Positions 11,288 through 23,124 of a stretch of 64,000 nucleotides of DNA are shown one piece after another. Every line of letters starts with the position of its first letter. Within the stretch, counting starts at the first letter, position 1. Below the pieces are notes generated by a model. The model saw only the letters and a list, made by a program, of their open reading frames with translations, did no database searches and had not been told where the DNA came from. Both the position numbers and the translations under genes were made by a program. Source of the stretch: Hygrophila difformis (lineage: Eukaryota > Streptophyta > Magnoliopsida > Lamiales > Acanthaceae); the NCBI GenBank assembly GCA_030278955.1, contig JAOANR010000014.1, positions 30,827,453 to 30,891,452 on the forward strand, read 5' to 3'.

Positions 11288-12894
11288 GCTATTCTTCATT
11301 ATAAAATTCAATGCAGGTGGTAAAAGGAAGAGATTTTATATCAGCACGTGGATTTGGAATATAGACACCACAAGAAATTGCCAGATTCATAGGCGGACAA
11401 AATGTCAAAATGGTGCCGTATTTTTTGCCAAATTTTCAATTTGGTGTCATAATTATGAAGTTTTCTAATTTGGTGTCGCAACTTTACTAATGATTTCCAA
11501 AATGGTCCCATCAAAATTTAATTATCTATTTGCTGGCGTGGCACGAAACTAAGAATTAATATTAAATTAAAAATGCTACGTAAGCATCCACATGTGTGTT
11601 GACCGCCACATGTACACCTTAAGCCCAAGGGACCTGCCCAAATAAACCCGCCAGTGTTAGTTTCTCGAAAGCCTGCCCGACCTATCCCACCCTCAAATCA
11701 GGCCCAGAGCCCCAGAACTTACCCTCTCAGATCGGTGCTAGCCTCCAAAACAGTATCTTCATCATCTTTCTTCTTACTCGTTGACTCAACTTCTTGCTTT
11801 CAAACCACCAATCGACAAAAATTGCAGATTTACATAAGTAGTTGTTAGGTGTGTGTTAAGTATTTACCTGCCATTGAAGGGTCATCTCGATTAAATAGGC
11901 GAATGGGGTTGTACTCAGGGTTTCCAGACTTGCTACGTAGATACAATACTTGTGCTATTGTGTGGCTTTTTTTTTTTTTTTTTTTTATACATATGACAGT
12001 TTATTTTATTAATTTCTTTCCTTTTTATACCTTTATTAATTTGGGTTTAATTTGGGGATGTTACCTTATTGTATGCCACAAAATCGTGTGACAAATTTGA
12101 TGTGAGATTTTCAATGTTTTTTCCTTCCTTTTTCTTTGTATGTAGTAATCTGTTTGTTAATTATAATTTTTAATCTTTTAGACCTTTTATGTAGTAATTA
12201 CTAATCCACTATTACATGTTAAGTACAATGAACTCATGTGTTCTACACACGTTTATATTATGCTTCGAAACAGCTTCAAATGTGCTGCAACCATATTTTA
12301 TTATATGAGATCTGTATACATATATTTTTTGAACTGTGTTGCGGACTCCTTTTATCTATGCTGCTAAGCCTGTCAGAGGTGCTTTTTAAATTGCATACAC
12401 ATGCTGTAATACTGATGATTTGATGCTATGTAATTGTTCATATGTTTTGAATTGCTGTCACCATTTCATGCCGTTGTTATCATCAATAATGCTTCTTTTT
12501 AAGCATAGATTCATTGATTCATTCATTGAATGCTTTCTTTTTTAGGATCCCGGTCTGTCGTACCCGTCAATATTGTATGCTTTCTTTTGTTTCGGACTTG
12601 CAATTGCCACTCCACACCTCCATATTTTGCCTCATTCTTAAATGACAGTTACAAATCACACCAAAGTTACTCCATTACTTTAGGATTTCACAGATACACC
12701 TTCCATTTGCATTGAATGCATTTAATTGGTATAATTGCACAGCTTTTCCTCCCGTAGCACATTGGACTCTACATCAGAATACGTCACGAAATCCAGATTC
12801 TCAGGAATCAGGATAGTAACACTATTGTTAAATAGGTATTTACCCACGATTGAATAATATACTGCTACATTTATCTATATGTGCCGTTGGGATA
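11288..12894. other. 1.6 kb with no supported gene
   Basis: Sequence of mixed composition. Around 11400-11560 there are repeated phrases (AAAATGGTGCC, TTTGGTGTC) that look like a decayed repeat. Short frames exist but have no recognisable domain or composition. Confidence 0.4.
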
Positions 12895-13095
12895 TACTTC
12901 CTCCGTTTTTTTTAAAGGTTACATTTTGACTTTTTTTATTGTTCATTGTAGTACTTTGACTTATATTTTTGTTAATGTTATAAAAGACAAAATATAGCAA
13001 AGTGAGATCTTGTTGGATTCGTCTCATCTTGTAGTTTTTAACAATCAAATTTTTAGAATTTTTACTTGTACTGAATTTGATTTATTAATCAATTT
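12895..13095. mobile_element. decayed Stowaway-like MITE fragment
   Basis: It begins with TACTTCCTCCGTTTTTT, a degraded form of the Stowaway end. Internally, AGTGAGATCTTGTTGGATTC is nearly the inverted complement of a segment in the intact Stowaway at 16277-16538, so it is the same family in opposite orientation. The right end is not clear. Confidence 0.5.
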
Positions 13096-13121
13096 AAATG
13101 TGCATTGACATACGTGCAAAT

Positions 13122-13290
13122 AGACCTGTCAAAACGGACCGGGCCCGTTGGGCCTACCCTCCCCGTAGTCCAAAATATGTGGGTTGGGCCTTTAAAATGA
13201 AGGCCCGTTTAGAAATGGGCCCAAACAGGCTTACCGAAATGGACTGTAGGCCCAAACGGGTGGGGTGGGCTGGCCCGCGGGTTTCAATTT
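13122..13290. mobile_element. hAT end remnant
   Basis: TAGACCTGTCAAAACGG followed by alternating GGGCC and GGCCC words resembles hAT termini such as the one at 1218. No matching right end or duplication was found, so this is tentative. Confidence 0.3.
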
Positions 13291-13990
13291 AAAAAAAAAA
13301 AAAAATTCTTTTTTTGGCCCAAACGCTAGCAGACCAAGACAGAGACTCATTTGAGAAATCTGATTCCTTCTCTTCGTTTTCTTTTGCATAATTCATTCTC
13401 TTCGTTCTCTTCTGTTCTCAGCCACTCACTCGCACTCACTACGCCGCAAGCCCGCACCCATGCCGCAAGCCCCCCCCCCCCCCCCCCCCCCCACCGGCAC
13501 GACGACACCTTGTCACCTGCCGCCGATCATGTTGCTGCTGTGGCTGGTGACTTCGCGTCTTCGCCGCAGCTTCTGCCTTCTGCACCAATTTCGCGATCTG
13601 GTGTTTCTGCTCCAGCGGCACCAGTGAATCACCACCGCGATCTGCATTTCTGTTATGCTATTGCTGTCACCCTCCTCAGTCCTCGCCACAATTGCCGCTG
13701 GTCCGCTGCTTGCCCTTCTCTGGCTCCTCATATTATAAGTTTTCAATTATTTTAATTTTTAAAATTAGTAATGTATTCATTGTTTAAATTTTGGTGATTG
13801 TTTTAGATTTAGTAGTGGCTCTGTATTCACCTTGTTGGATTCTTAATTTAGTTTTTTTCTTCTTCTGTTTATGCATTTCCAGTTGCTGTGGTAGCTGAAA
13901 ATTGGATTACTCTTTAGTAACTGTATTTGCTGCCTTTTGATTGCTTAAGATGAGTGAAAGTGAGAACATAGAATGCATTACTTTTGAGGT
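13291..13990. other. 700 bp with no supported gene
   Basis: A frame at 13351-13755 is driven by a 30-base C run and biased Ser/Pro/His composition. I do not recognise it and do not call it a gene. Confidence 0.4.
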
Positions 13991-15074
13991 ATGACTGATT
14001 GAAGGTGATTGTGATTGGTCTCATTCCTTTATGGCTTCCCTGTTTCAAAGATGACTCATTTTATCCCTTTTGCAAAGACTAATGATGCTAGTCATATATC
14101 AAAGCTGTTTTTCAAGGAAGTGGTACGTCTACACGGAGGACCCAAGTCGATTGTCTCTGATCGCGATGCCAAATTTGTGAGCTATTTCTGGAAGGGATTT
14201 TAGCGTGAAATGGACACACAACTCTTGTTTTCGACTTCATATCTCAAACGGACGGACAGACTGAAGAAGTTAATCGAGTATTAGGTAACCTTTTGCGTAT
14301 TACTACTTCTACTAGTTCGAAAACTTGGGATGAATGTTTGCCACATATAGAGTTTGCTTATAATTGCCATATTCATCGTGCCACGTATATGTCTCCCTTT
14401 GAAATTGTTTATGGCTTTAATCCGCTAACCCCACTTGATTTTCTGCCACTACCCCGTAGTGAGCATCTTAACACAAGTGGCAGGGAAAGAGCGCAAGCGA
14501 TCAAAGATCGTCATAAAGATGCGCGTGAAAGTCTACAGAAGGCGTCCAAAAATTACGCCAGACTTGCCAACAAGGGCCGAAAGAAGTGCTTCTGAAACCC
14601 GGAGACTGGGTTTGGGTTCTCATGCGCAAAGAAAGGTTTCCTGCGCAAAGACACGGAAATCTCGCACCTCGCGGAACAGGGCCTTATAGAGTCCTAGAGA
14701 AAATAAATGATAATGCATATAGGATTGAACTGCCTGATGATTACAATATTAATCCAACTTTTAATGTGGCAGATCTCTCCTTATTCGAGCGAGACGAGGA
14801 GATTGAATTTGATCGGTTGATGGATCAACCTCCCCAAGGGGGGTGGGGATGGCGTAGTTGCCAAAACTAATGGACTAATAATTCCCACCTTTTCGGAGGG
14901 GCCGGTGTCCAGACAACGCATTAAGAAATTCACTGATTCCGTGTATCATTTTCTTTTGCAGGAAACAGATAAATCTGAGCCTAAGGAAGCCCAACGGATG
15001 CAGCTGCTGATCCAGATTGAAGAATACCGGATGGAGCCGGGACCCATTACCCTGGGTCCCACTTCATCGAACTG
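13991..15074 (+). pseudogene. Ty3/gypsy chromovirus integrase remnant
   Basis: Three frames together form the end of a Ty3 pol. First comes THFIPFAKT, then [19 protein letters not shown], which carries the second catalytic aspartate of integrase. A damaged stretch (about 14204-14290) still shows the DNA of a QTDGQTEEVN-like region. Then FAYNCHIHRATYMSPFEIVYG, and KPGDWVWVLMRKERFPAQ with FNVADLSLFE. These motifs match Reina/CRM-type chromoviruses more than elements A-D of this window. Frame changes occur near 14205 and 14590, so it is not functional. No reverse transcriptase remains upstream. Confidence 0.8.
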
Positions 15075-16150
15075 AATCCGAAGAAGGATGACCTCCAGAT
15101 GCAATTACGGATTAAATTAGCATAAAGAAGTCCGAAAGGAGGCCTCACCCCACCGTCGCCATCACCGGAAAATTCGCCGGAGCTCAGACGAGGTTGCCGG
15201 AATATGGCCGGAAGTTCGTCGGAAAAGTCTCCGGTCAATGGAGGTCAACGCCCGAACAGTGGACCGGAGCAGTGGACCCCTCCAATGAACAGTTCGAGGG
15301 ATTCTTCAAGTCTTGGAGCCTGCGTCGCAAACCACATCTACGTCACAATCCTTCCCTTACGTCGCGAGATGAGGTTCACGACGGGAGGATCCTTTTCGGA
15401 CCCTTACGTCGCAAAGCTCCCACTACATCGCTAAACTAGGGATCACGACGTGAGTCTAGGATCACGATGTCATGCACCTTTCATCTACATCGCGACACGC
15501 GGCTCACGAGGTAAGGCCAGCCTCACGACGCCCAACTAGGTTCACGATGCCAGTTCACCTGTTCAAGCTTCTAGGTCGTCAGACACCCTACGTCGCTAAC
15601 CAAGGATCACGACCTAATGAAGGATCGCGACATCAGTCTCTGTTTTTGTATCTTTTAATTCCTGATTGTTGAAGACTATCCTAGGGTTGTTTAATCTTTA
15701 TGTAGTGCTTGTTTTATGGGTTCCCCTATATATATGGGTTCCTTGCACTTTGTAAGCACTTTGATCATTTTGAATATATTTTATCCATTTTATCAAAGTC
15801 AATTTGAGGGCTCTTTTCGGCCCTCAATCCTTTTGTGAATCAATCCTTGGATCTTCACACCTTGGAGTAATGAAGCCAACTCCATTGAATCATGGTTGAT
15901 GCACTCGAAGGGGGTTTCTCGGGTTAGGCGCGGACTAATCACATAAACGAGTTTGGGTTACCTTCAACCTAGGTTTCACTATCCTTTACTTTATCTTTGT
16001 TTTATTGTTCATTCCACCCACATTCACGTCTCGGTCACCAATTCCATTTTCCCTTACGTATCCATATATTGCTTTATTGTTGGGAATCGATCAATTGGGC
16101 TACGACGATACCTAGAAAGAACTGATGTAATTATTGGAAAAAGACAAACT
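15075..16150 (+). repeat. probable 3' LTR remnant of the decayed chromovirus
   Basis: It follows the integrase remnant directly. It contains a TATA-like CCTATATATATGGG near 15724-15738 and, at 15330-15640, many CGTCGC, CACGACG and TCACGA words on both strands. Boundaries are not visible because no second LTR is present. Confidence 0.45.
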
Positions 16151-16276
16151 ATACAAGTATATATCCAGAAGAATGTATGTCTTGATCAAATACAATGATG
16201 ACATACAATCCATTTAAAGTCTGTTATGATTATAATCAAGATTACTGAATTATAAACATGTACTCCGTATATTTTA

Positions 16277-16538
16277 CTCCCTCCGTTTTTAAAAAAATTT
16301 AAAATTCCTTTTTTTTTCACACAATTCAATGCATATTTTTAAAGAATAATATCTCAAATTTTATAAATTTAAAAATTATAAAACTTTAATATTATAAAAC
16401 TACGTGATTAGACGAATCTAACAAGATCTCACTTGACTATGTTTTATCTTATGTAACTGTGTAAAAAATTTGAATCAAAATTACTTAATGAATAGTATTT
16501 ACTATCCAAACATTAGAATCTTTTAAAAACGGAGGGAG
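16277..16538. mobile_element. Stowaway MITE
   Basis: Inverted ends CTCCCTCCGTTTTTAAAA and TTTTAAAAACGGAGGGAG flank 262 bp of AT-rich non-coding DNA. A TA duplication lies at 16275-16276 and 16539-16540. This is the textbook layout of a Tc1/mariner-derived Stowaway element. Confidence 0.9.
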
Positions 16539-16755
16539 TATAAATTTATGTTCCTACGCCTGTGTGCTACATGGTGTTGTATTTTTACTTCCAATCTTGG
16601 AAAATTAGTATGATATGTTTGATCAATCAAAAGAGAGATGTAAGAATTGAGCTTTACTTGCAGGAGGAAACATTGAATATGAGGAAAGAAATCCAGGATC
16701 TCAGAACAAATGCAAGGATTTTCCAGCTCAGCAAGTGCACTGCTTGCACATTTAC

Positions 16756-17276
16756 TGTTGTGGAAATCGGGTTAATTTCTACCAAAATTATACCCGAATA
16801 ATAAAGCTATTAATTAAAAAATAAAGAGAACACCAAGATTTAATGAGGTTAGGCACAAAATTGCCTACGTCCTCCGGGCCCCACAGAATTATTATTTCAC
16901 GATGAGGGAGAAATATTACAAAAGGCTATAAGAAATATCCTATACCACAAAACCTTCTCAACGAGAAACACTTACAAAGGCTGAGACAACAAGGAAAGGA
17001 TCAAAAGCAGGCTGGGTGTTTGCCTTGCTTTTGCAATGCCTTGTTTTGGTTGCTGCTGGTGGTTTCTCGTTGAGAGGGTTTTGTGGTATAAGATTATTTC
17101 TTGTAGCCTTTTGTAATATTTTTCCCTTATAGTGAAATAATAATTCTGTGGGGCCCGGAGGACGTAGACAAATTTGTACCGAACCTCGTTAAATATTGGT
17201 GTTCTCTTTATTGTTTAATTAATAGCTTTATTATTCGAGTATAATTTTGATGAAAACTAACCCGATTTCCACAACA
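16756..17276. repeat. inverted pair of copia LTR ends
   Basis: The right arm (about 17055-17276) ends in CCCGATTTCCACAACA, directly before a tRNA-iMet primer site, so it is the 3' end of a copia LTR in plus orientation. The left arm (16756 to about 16975) starts with the inverted complement, TGTTGTGGAAATCGGG, and matches over about 220 bp with scattered differences. The left arm has no primer site beside it. Together they form an imperfect palindrome centred near 17016. Confidence 0.75.
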
Positions 17277-17278
17277 AT

Positions 17279-17290
17279 TGGTATCAGAGC
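17279..17290 (+). promoter_or_regulatory. copia primer binding site (tRNA-iMet)
   Basis: TGGTATCAGAGC lies two bases after the LTR end at 17276. It is complementary to the 3' end of plant initiator tRNA-Met and would prime minus-strand cDNA synthesis. Confidence 0.8.
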
Positions 17291-17706
17291 AGGTTTCCGA
17301 ATTTCTCTTCTTGGCCTCCTAATTGCAATTGGTAAATCTTGTCGCTCCTGAGGTTTGAAACTTTTGACAAGTTTCATCAACACGAATATTTTATAAAATA
17401 TCAAATTTGAATTTATTAAATGAAAAGAGTTATGATTTATGGGAAGGGGTTTAAGGATATATTTCACTTTTTATTACTCATGTGGGAAACTTTGATTTCA
17501 AATGGCGCTATGAAACTCCCCGGCATGAAACTTTTGACAATTTCTTGCTATGAAGATCCTTGCCATGAAACTTTTGACAAGTTCCCACTGTATGAGTATT
17601 TTCTGAAAAATAAGAATCCCGGTTTTTAATTTTATTTAATGAAACCAATTTATGAAGATGGAATTGGGATTAGGGATATATAGGTTGGCACGTTTTTATT
17701 TACTCG
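17291..17706. other. degraded internal remnant of the copia fragment
   Basis: Short repeated phrases such as ATGAAACTTTTGACAA occur here, but no gag motif survives. Confidence 0.4.
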
Positions 17707-18702
17707 TGTTAAGAAACTGTGCCCCCGAAAGCGCACGGTGTCAAAAATTGCAGTAATTTATAGTAAGACCGGATCGTTCACTGGAGGATGTGCGATAGAA
17801 GCAGGTCCCACGTCGTTTACTAAGATTTCTACTCGGTTACTCGATTCAAGTTGTGTTTCAATTATCTACTAATTGACATAATTTAATTCTAAGCTATGAA
17901 AGCAATAGAATAAAGCAGAAAAATTATTCTAGAAAGCGAATTAAATTTAATATACGAAAACAATAAAATTACACTAAGAAAGCGATTAAAATGAGACAGA
18001 AGGAACATGAAGAAATTAATAAAGATTGGACAAGATTCAGATGAAACACAAGTAAACTTCCATTTTAATACACAGATCTTTGTTTGGGATAATCCTTTCA
18101 GTTAGCTAACTCTCATGCTTCCACACAATGTTCCCTTTAACAGACAGGTACTTACAGTAAGGATTTACATACTTTTAAGAAAACAAATTCTAAGATACCA
18201 CAGACTAATAACTCCCCTTGCAATGCCTTGCAGGAGTGTGTTAGTCATCTGTGGTGGACAAGCAACACCTAACAAATCATTAGTTGAAATGCCAAGTACT
18301 CCCATCATTCCCCCATGTCACACCCAAAGTCTAAAAATAAGTCTGAACTATCCCTTAACTCTCAGTCCTAGTAGCAGTTGGAAGATCTAGAGACACATCC
18401 GAGTGACCTCTACGAAAGCGATTAAAAGAAAGCAGTAAAGAAAGTATTTAAAATCCTATCACTCGGAAGTTTCAAAAGCTTCGTACTGGTAGTAAAAGAA
18501 AGCCCCCAGTCAGGATGACCGGACGTGGATCAAGAATTCCCGAATCTCGGTGAACCGCTCGCAGTGTTCACTTCCTTCCGGGTGGTTATGAGATACAAAC
18601 TAATGAAATGAACTAAAAAATTAGTTCATTCCGGATGTACTCACTCAGGGTTCAAAGATAGGCTTTGGCAGAGGAGGATAGTAGTTGATAGAATACCCAA
18701 CC
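17707..18702 (-). repeat. element E 3' LTR, segment 1 (downstream end of the LTR)
   Basis: Read on the minus strand, this is the last part of a long LTR that starts at 43676. It ends ...TTCTTAACA at 17707, the inverse of the TGTTGA start. Near the end, minus-strand TTTTTGACACCGTGCGC corresponds to the tail of element F's LTR, where CTTGATGACAACCATCCGC occurs shortly before its primer site. That internal comparison supports an Athila/Tat-type LTR tail. Element A is inserted at 18702. Confidence 0.6.
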
Positions 18703-18734
18703 TGTAACACCCGAGGAAAAACGAATTCAAATTG

Positions 18735-18808
18735 TTTTGAACTACGTCATGACTTGATCCCTTCACAGGGTACGTAGGCAGCTTAGAACTAATTTCTAAG
18801 TTCAGTCA
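18735..18808 (+). other. conserved structured segment, copy in A 5' LTR
   Basis: 74 nt shared with B, C and D. An outer stem CTACGT/ACGTAG encloses a CCCT/AGGG hairpin, followed by a CTTAGAA/TTCTAAG hairpin. In A it lies inside the LTR; in the relatives it lies just before the 3' LTR. Confidence 0.75.
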
Positions 18809-20569
18809 CGAAATAAATCACAAAATACATCACGAATTAGATCACAAGGACGATAGGAGGAGTTGGAACCAATTTAGACTAGGCTAAGTAGGACACGGAA
18901 ATGTTGCGAGCGATAAGTCGGACTCGTAACCAGATTAAGGAGAAGATTCCGAAACGAAGACGACCCAGGGAATCGAGCTAACACGTAGAAAACCGATAGG
19001 GGAAAGCGAGGGAAGACCCGACGGAACACGCGGACCGCCGAACCGGCCGGCCCGCGCTGTCCGCGCGCCGCCGCGCGGCCACCGCGCGGCCAAGGGCGTC
19101 GCGACTCCAGGCTGGTCGCGCGTGCTCCGCGCGTACAAAAGCTTGGGTGCGCGCCACCAGCGCGCCAGAGGTGCTGAAAGTGTAAACTTTCCTTCCATGG
19201 CGATTTTCTTGCCTAAATTAACATTCTCTTCGATGGTAAACGGATCCCAGCAGTAGGGAAGTGCATAAACTCGGTATTGGGCGCCCCCTACCCCTTATTT
19301 TCAGTAAACAAACCCTAGACACTCCATCTTCCCTCTCCAAGTTCAAAACTCCTTCGACACCACTTTCCGGCGAGTATTCCGGCGACGACGGGACGACCGG
19401 GACAAGCCCCTGCCCTCTAGACTCTTGGTAAGCTATTGTACAAAGTTTCAATTCGTCCATAGATCTCAGAAACTCATATTCTAACCCTTTTTCCTTACTA
19501 CGATTTCCCGTCGGAAAACGAACAAAAAGCGATCGGAGAAGTTGGCCGTTCGTCGTGACCCTAGGACGTCCGGAAACCCAATCCAGCGACCCTATCATCA
19601 TTCTAAGTAAGTTAAAACCTTACTCACAAATTTTCGTGGTTGTTTGTTGTTTAAATCTCGAGATATAGGCTTGTAACAAAAATCGGTTTTCAAAAACCCT
19701 ATTTTCGTCCAATTTTAAAGACTCGCCAAAAACTCAACCTTCGGGAATTCAAACCGAAAACTTTCCAACATAAAAGTTGTTCCTAACACCTTTATCTATC
19801 TTGTGTCCAAATTTCAGCCGTTGACATTAAGTTTTGCTATCCCAAATCCTGCCGTAAACTTTCTGTGACAACCCGAACGTTTTAAAACTGCGACAGATTT
19901 CTTCATTCAACTTGATGCATGTTTTTCACCCATTTTTCGAATGATTTAACTTTGCATTCCTAAACAAAAGTTGTAGATAATTGTGTCTAGATTATGCATA
20001 TAAAATTTCACGGATTTTGGTTTTCATTTGATATGTCAAACGGCCGAGTTTTTAAAACTGTTTTGAAATCGTTTTAAGGGCCATGAGTATGCAGTGAGTT
20101 GCACTCGATTTTTGAGTACCAAGAATTCATTATTTCCAAATTCTTAAAACATAAAAGTTGTTCCTTAACGTGTTATATAGTTACTGTAAAAATTTCACAT
20201 CGATTGGTTTTGAAATGAATTTTTAATCGGCGTTGCACGAACCTGTGACGAAAACAGTTTTTAAGACATAAATTATTCTTTGCAATAAATTCGAATTTCA
20301 ACTCACTCCGGAACCTTATTTCCAAAAACTTAAAACATGAAAGTTGTTCGTTTGTGTGTTTTTGAATTACTGGAAAAATTTCAGAATTTTTGGAGAAAAG
20401 ACGAATTTTTAATTAAGAAAGGCGTAAACTGCCTCGAATAGGATTTTTCGAACTTGAGAAAACTCGAACCATGAAAACGCGATATCGACCATTTGATGAC
20501 TTTGAAATACGAACTTTCGAAAAATCCCGTTCACTAGGCTGAGCCGATCTTCATACTACCATTATCTTT

Positions 20570-20785
20570 GAGACTGCCTCGCTAGTGGTCTCCTTACTAT
20601 CTGAGATTGCCTCGTTAGTGATCTCGCGCGCTGTATTTGTGGATCGCCTCGTTAGTGGTCCTACTATCTTTTGGATCGCCTCGTTAGTGGTCCTACTATC
20701 TTTGAGACTGCCTCGTTAGTGGTCTCCCATTGTTTGGACTGCCTCGTTAGTGGTCCTATGTTGAGATTGCCTCGTTAGTAATCTC
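20570..20785 (+). repeat. seven-unit tandem hairpin array in A 5' LTR
   Basis: Each unit carries TGCCTCGTTAGTG or a near variant as a loop between short complementary arms. The arms vary together: GAGAC/GTCTC, GAGAT/ATCTC, GGAC/GTCC, and GGAT/GTCC with one wobble pair. Unit spacing is 26-37 bp. Confidence 0.85.
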
Positions 20786-21455
20786 CCGGTATGGTGTCCT
20801 CTTCTTAGTCTACGGGATGAAAAGTAAAAGACTTGTGTGAGTGTTTCATTATGCTTAAATCGTATTTATCATGTCTTTAATTATGTATTTAAAGTTTATG
20901 CATCTTAAATTATGCTTTGAATTACGCTTTTAAGATTAAGCCCTTTAATCATGTTTTCCCGCTGCTAATAAATTATGTATTTTTAATTCTCGTACGGTAA
21001 GCGAAATCTTTAGTTTAAACACTTGTAACCCCTTTTATTTGTTAGTTAGGGATTAACTTACTCAGTATATTTTTATACTGACAACCGTTGTCATTTTCCT
21101 TTTTTTTACAGAGTATGTCGAGTGACGCATTGCATATGCACTTGGGGGAAAATCATAACGGACATTTTAAATTCTGCATCGTACTGTTTTTACCGGGTCT
21201 GTTAAACCCGAGGATTTGGCCATGTTGGCCGTGATTTACTTTCCGCTGCACTTTCTCTATTTATTTTTCGCGCATGATGATTACTACTATCGTATTAAGT
21301 ATTATAAATTTCCGGACTAAATCTTGAAATGTTTTAAATCTTTTACATACCCACAAGCCTTGCATTTCCTTAGCGAGCTCGGGAAGCCGTGTTTTGCTAG
21401 GGAGATGCGGCGGTGACATCCCGGCCTGGGTTATCAAATCCGGGGTGTTACAAGT

Positions 21456-21467
21456 TGGTATCAGAGC
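21456..21467 (+). promoter_or_regulatory. element A primer binding site (tRNA-iMet)
   Basis: TGGTATCAGAGC lies three bases after the 5' LTR end. It matches the complement of the initiator tRNA-Met 3' end. Confidence 0.95.
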
Positions 21468-21791
21468 CCGGAAAATTTTAAAGCTACTACTATTATTTTA
21501 AAACATTATTTTTAAACCCAAGTGCTATTTCTTTTAAAGCTATTTATTTTGACTACTAGTATTATTTTTAGCCCAAAAGTCTATAATCCTTTTTACATAG
21601 CCCAAAATCTTAGCCAAAGAAATATTAAATTTTGGCCCACTATAGAGGCCCAACCTTTAGCAATTTATTTTAAACTAAATTTTTTTTTGGGGAAGGGACT
21701 TGCACTTGCATGTTGCATATAGATTTAAATTTGTGCATATTCTAACCATGCCTGAAAAATGTCTAACTTTAACCTACCTTGTTAATAATAG

Positions 21792-22319
21792 ATGGCTTCC
21801 CCAAACGTGAACATGATCAACCTACTAATGAGGTTAATTGAAGCATACCTCGAATCTCCTCAGAACGTGAACAACTTCAGACTAAGGGTAGAGCAAATGG
21901 AAACTAACTTGGGCCACCTAACTAATCTGGGCCAAGCAGGACATCAAGATATAACCCAACTCCAAAACCAAATCAACGAACTCCAGACCCGCGAGACTGA
22001 GCTTCGGACCCAGATTGACGACGTAGAGACCCAAGCAGGGGTCTTGGGACACCAACTGCATCACCTGAAGGATGATCTGCTCCCACCTGCCCCACTCAAC
22101 CCAGGAACTCCTCCTGTAACTAGCCTCGTTATTAACCCCGTCGCTGTCCCTGCAGCCGTCCAAACCCCCGTTGCTATCGTTGATCCTGCTCCTGTTGCTG
22201 GGCCCAGTTGGCCAGCCAGCCCAGTGTTCCACGGGCCCCTTGGCACGGGCACCATCGAGGAATCAAGTGATGAGGATGACCCCATGGAGGACCCGACCAC
22301 CTACCCTTCGCAGGAGTAG
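21792..22319 (+). CDS. leader ORF of element A, coiled-coil protein upstream of gag
   Basis: 175 residues from MASPNVNMINLLMRL to a TAG at 22317. Residues ~15-100 are helical and heptad-like (LRVEQMETNLGHL, ITQLQNQINELQTRE), suggesting a coiled coil. The C-terminal half is Pro/Val/Ala-rich and ends acidic. Element B has a shorter relative in the same place (37655-37936) that also starts MAS and shares the pattern RxxQ(L/M)ExNLxHxxNL. Two separate families keeping the frame suggests the protein is made. Function is unknown; a gag-associated or RNA-chaperone role would be speculation. Confidence 0.65.
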   Translation: MASPNVNMINLLMRLIEAYLESPQNVNNFRLRVEQMETNLGHLTNLGQAGHQDITQLQNQINELQTRETELRTQIDDVETQAGVLGHQLHHLKDDLLPPAPLNPGTPPVTSLVINPVAVPAAVQTPVAIVDPAPVAGPSWPASPVFHGPLGTGTIEESSDEDDPMEDPTTYPSQE

Positions 22320-22677
22320 AGATTTTTGATGCATTATTCCTATTGTTCTCCTTTTCTATTTTCCCAAACTATTTTCAGGATCTTTGCTACTTGTCGCTTG
22401 TATCGAAACAAAAACTTCTACTGGGCAATAAAGTCACAAACACTTATTTTATACACCATCTTTATATCTTAACAAAGCGCCGACAGACAAACAACGCATC
22501 TATTTTTGCATAACAAAACGACAAGTACCTCAGACCCTAAAACCCTAAACGACTGAATGAATAAATGCAAATACTGACCAACTCCTGATAAGCACCATAC
22601 AACTCAGCAAAACCCTTTTTTTTTTCCACTCTTTATCGAATCTCCCTGAACTTTACACCTTCCTTGGTTGTAACAGG

Positions 22678-23124
22678 ATGGCACCCCGAGGACGACCAAG
22701 GACCTTCCCTGCCACCCCCAACACCCACGGCACGCCGGGACAACCCAATGAGCAGGCACCTAACGCGGAGGTGCCGAATCCGGCAGGACCAATGCCCAAC
22801 CCTGCGGAAGGGCGAATGAGAAATATGGAAGAATTGCTAATCGCACTAGGTAATGCTTACGTTAACCAGGGTGGAGCTGCCGCGGCGCCACCACCGGAAG
22901 CGAGGATCAACTACTTGGCTGCGGTGAACCCCTACCGGCCGCCTTACTACGTCGGGGAGGAAGACCCCGCTAAGCTGGAGGAATGGTTGAGAACCTTCGA
23001 CAAATTGCTAAAGGCGGTGAGATGCCCGGAGGGGGAGAAGGTCCACGTGGCCTCGTACTATCTGGGTGGCGAGGCCGACGACTGGTGGCAGGCTACCCAA
23101 GGGAAGCTGGCAGAGGATGATGAA
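22678..23124 (+). pseudogene. element A gag, N-terminal part
   Basis: It starts MAPRGRPRTF, corresponding to MAPR in element B. It contains the retrotransposon gag core start: EEDPAKLEEWLRTFDKLL, then VHVASYYLGGEADDWW. After LAEDDE the sequence jumps to a point about 76 residues further on than in element B. The deletion removes the gag segment holding, in B, SLKQGGQTVQEYYTRF. It also shifts the frame, so translation stops at 23134-23136. Gag forms the capsid-like particle; this product would lack half the domain. Confidence 0.85.

Larger units (their letters stand above)
18703..21452 (+). repeat. element A 5' LTR
   Basis: 2,750 bp. It includes the conserved 75-nt structured segment near its start and a seven-unit hairpin array at 20570-20785. 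A GC-rich stretch near 19020-19150 resembles the GC-rich parts of the relatives' LTRs. No canonical TATA box was recognised. Confidence 0.95.

Noticed and set aside
13351..13755. 134-codon frame with Pro/His-rich stretch
   Set aside because: It depends on a 30-base C run, has no recognisable domain and lies among MITE and retroelement debris.
17707..18702. Independent plus-strand element starting TGTTAAGAAACTG
   Set aside because: No primer site, purine tract or second LTR fits that orientation, and the minus-strand reading agrees with the LTR tail of element F. Some doubt remains.
18935..19601. Minus-strand frames of 87 and 127 codons, repeated at 27198-27864
   Set aside because: They are LTR sequence of element A read antisense; both copies come from LTR duplication, not from gene conservation.
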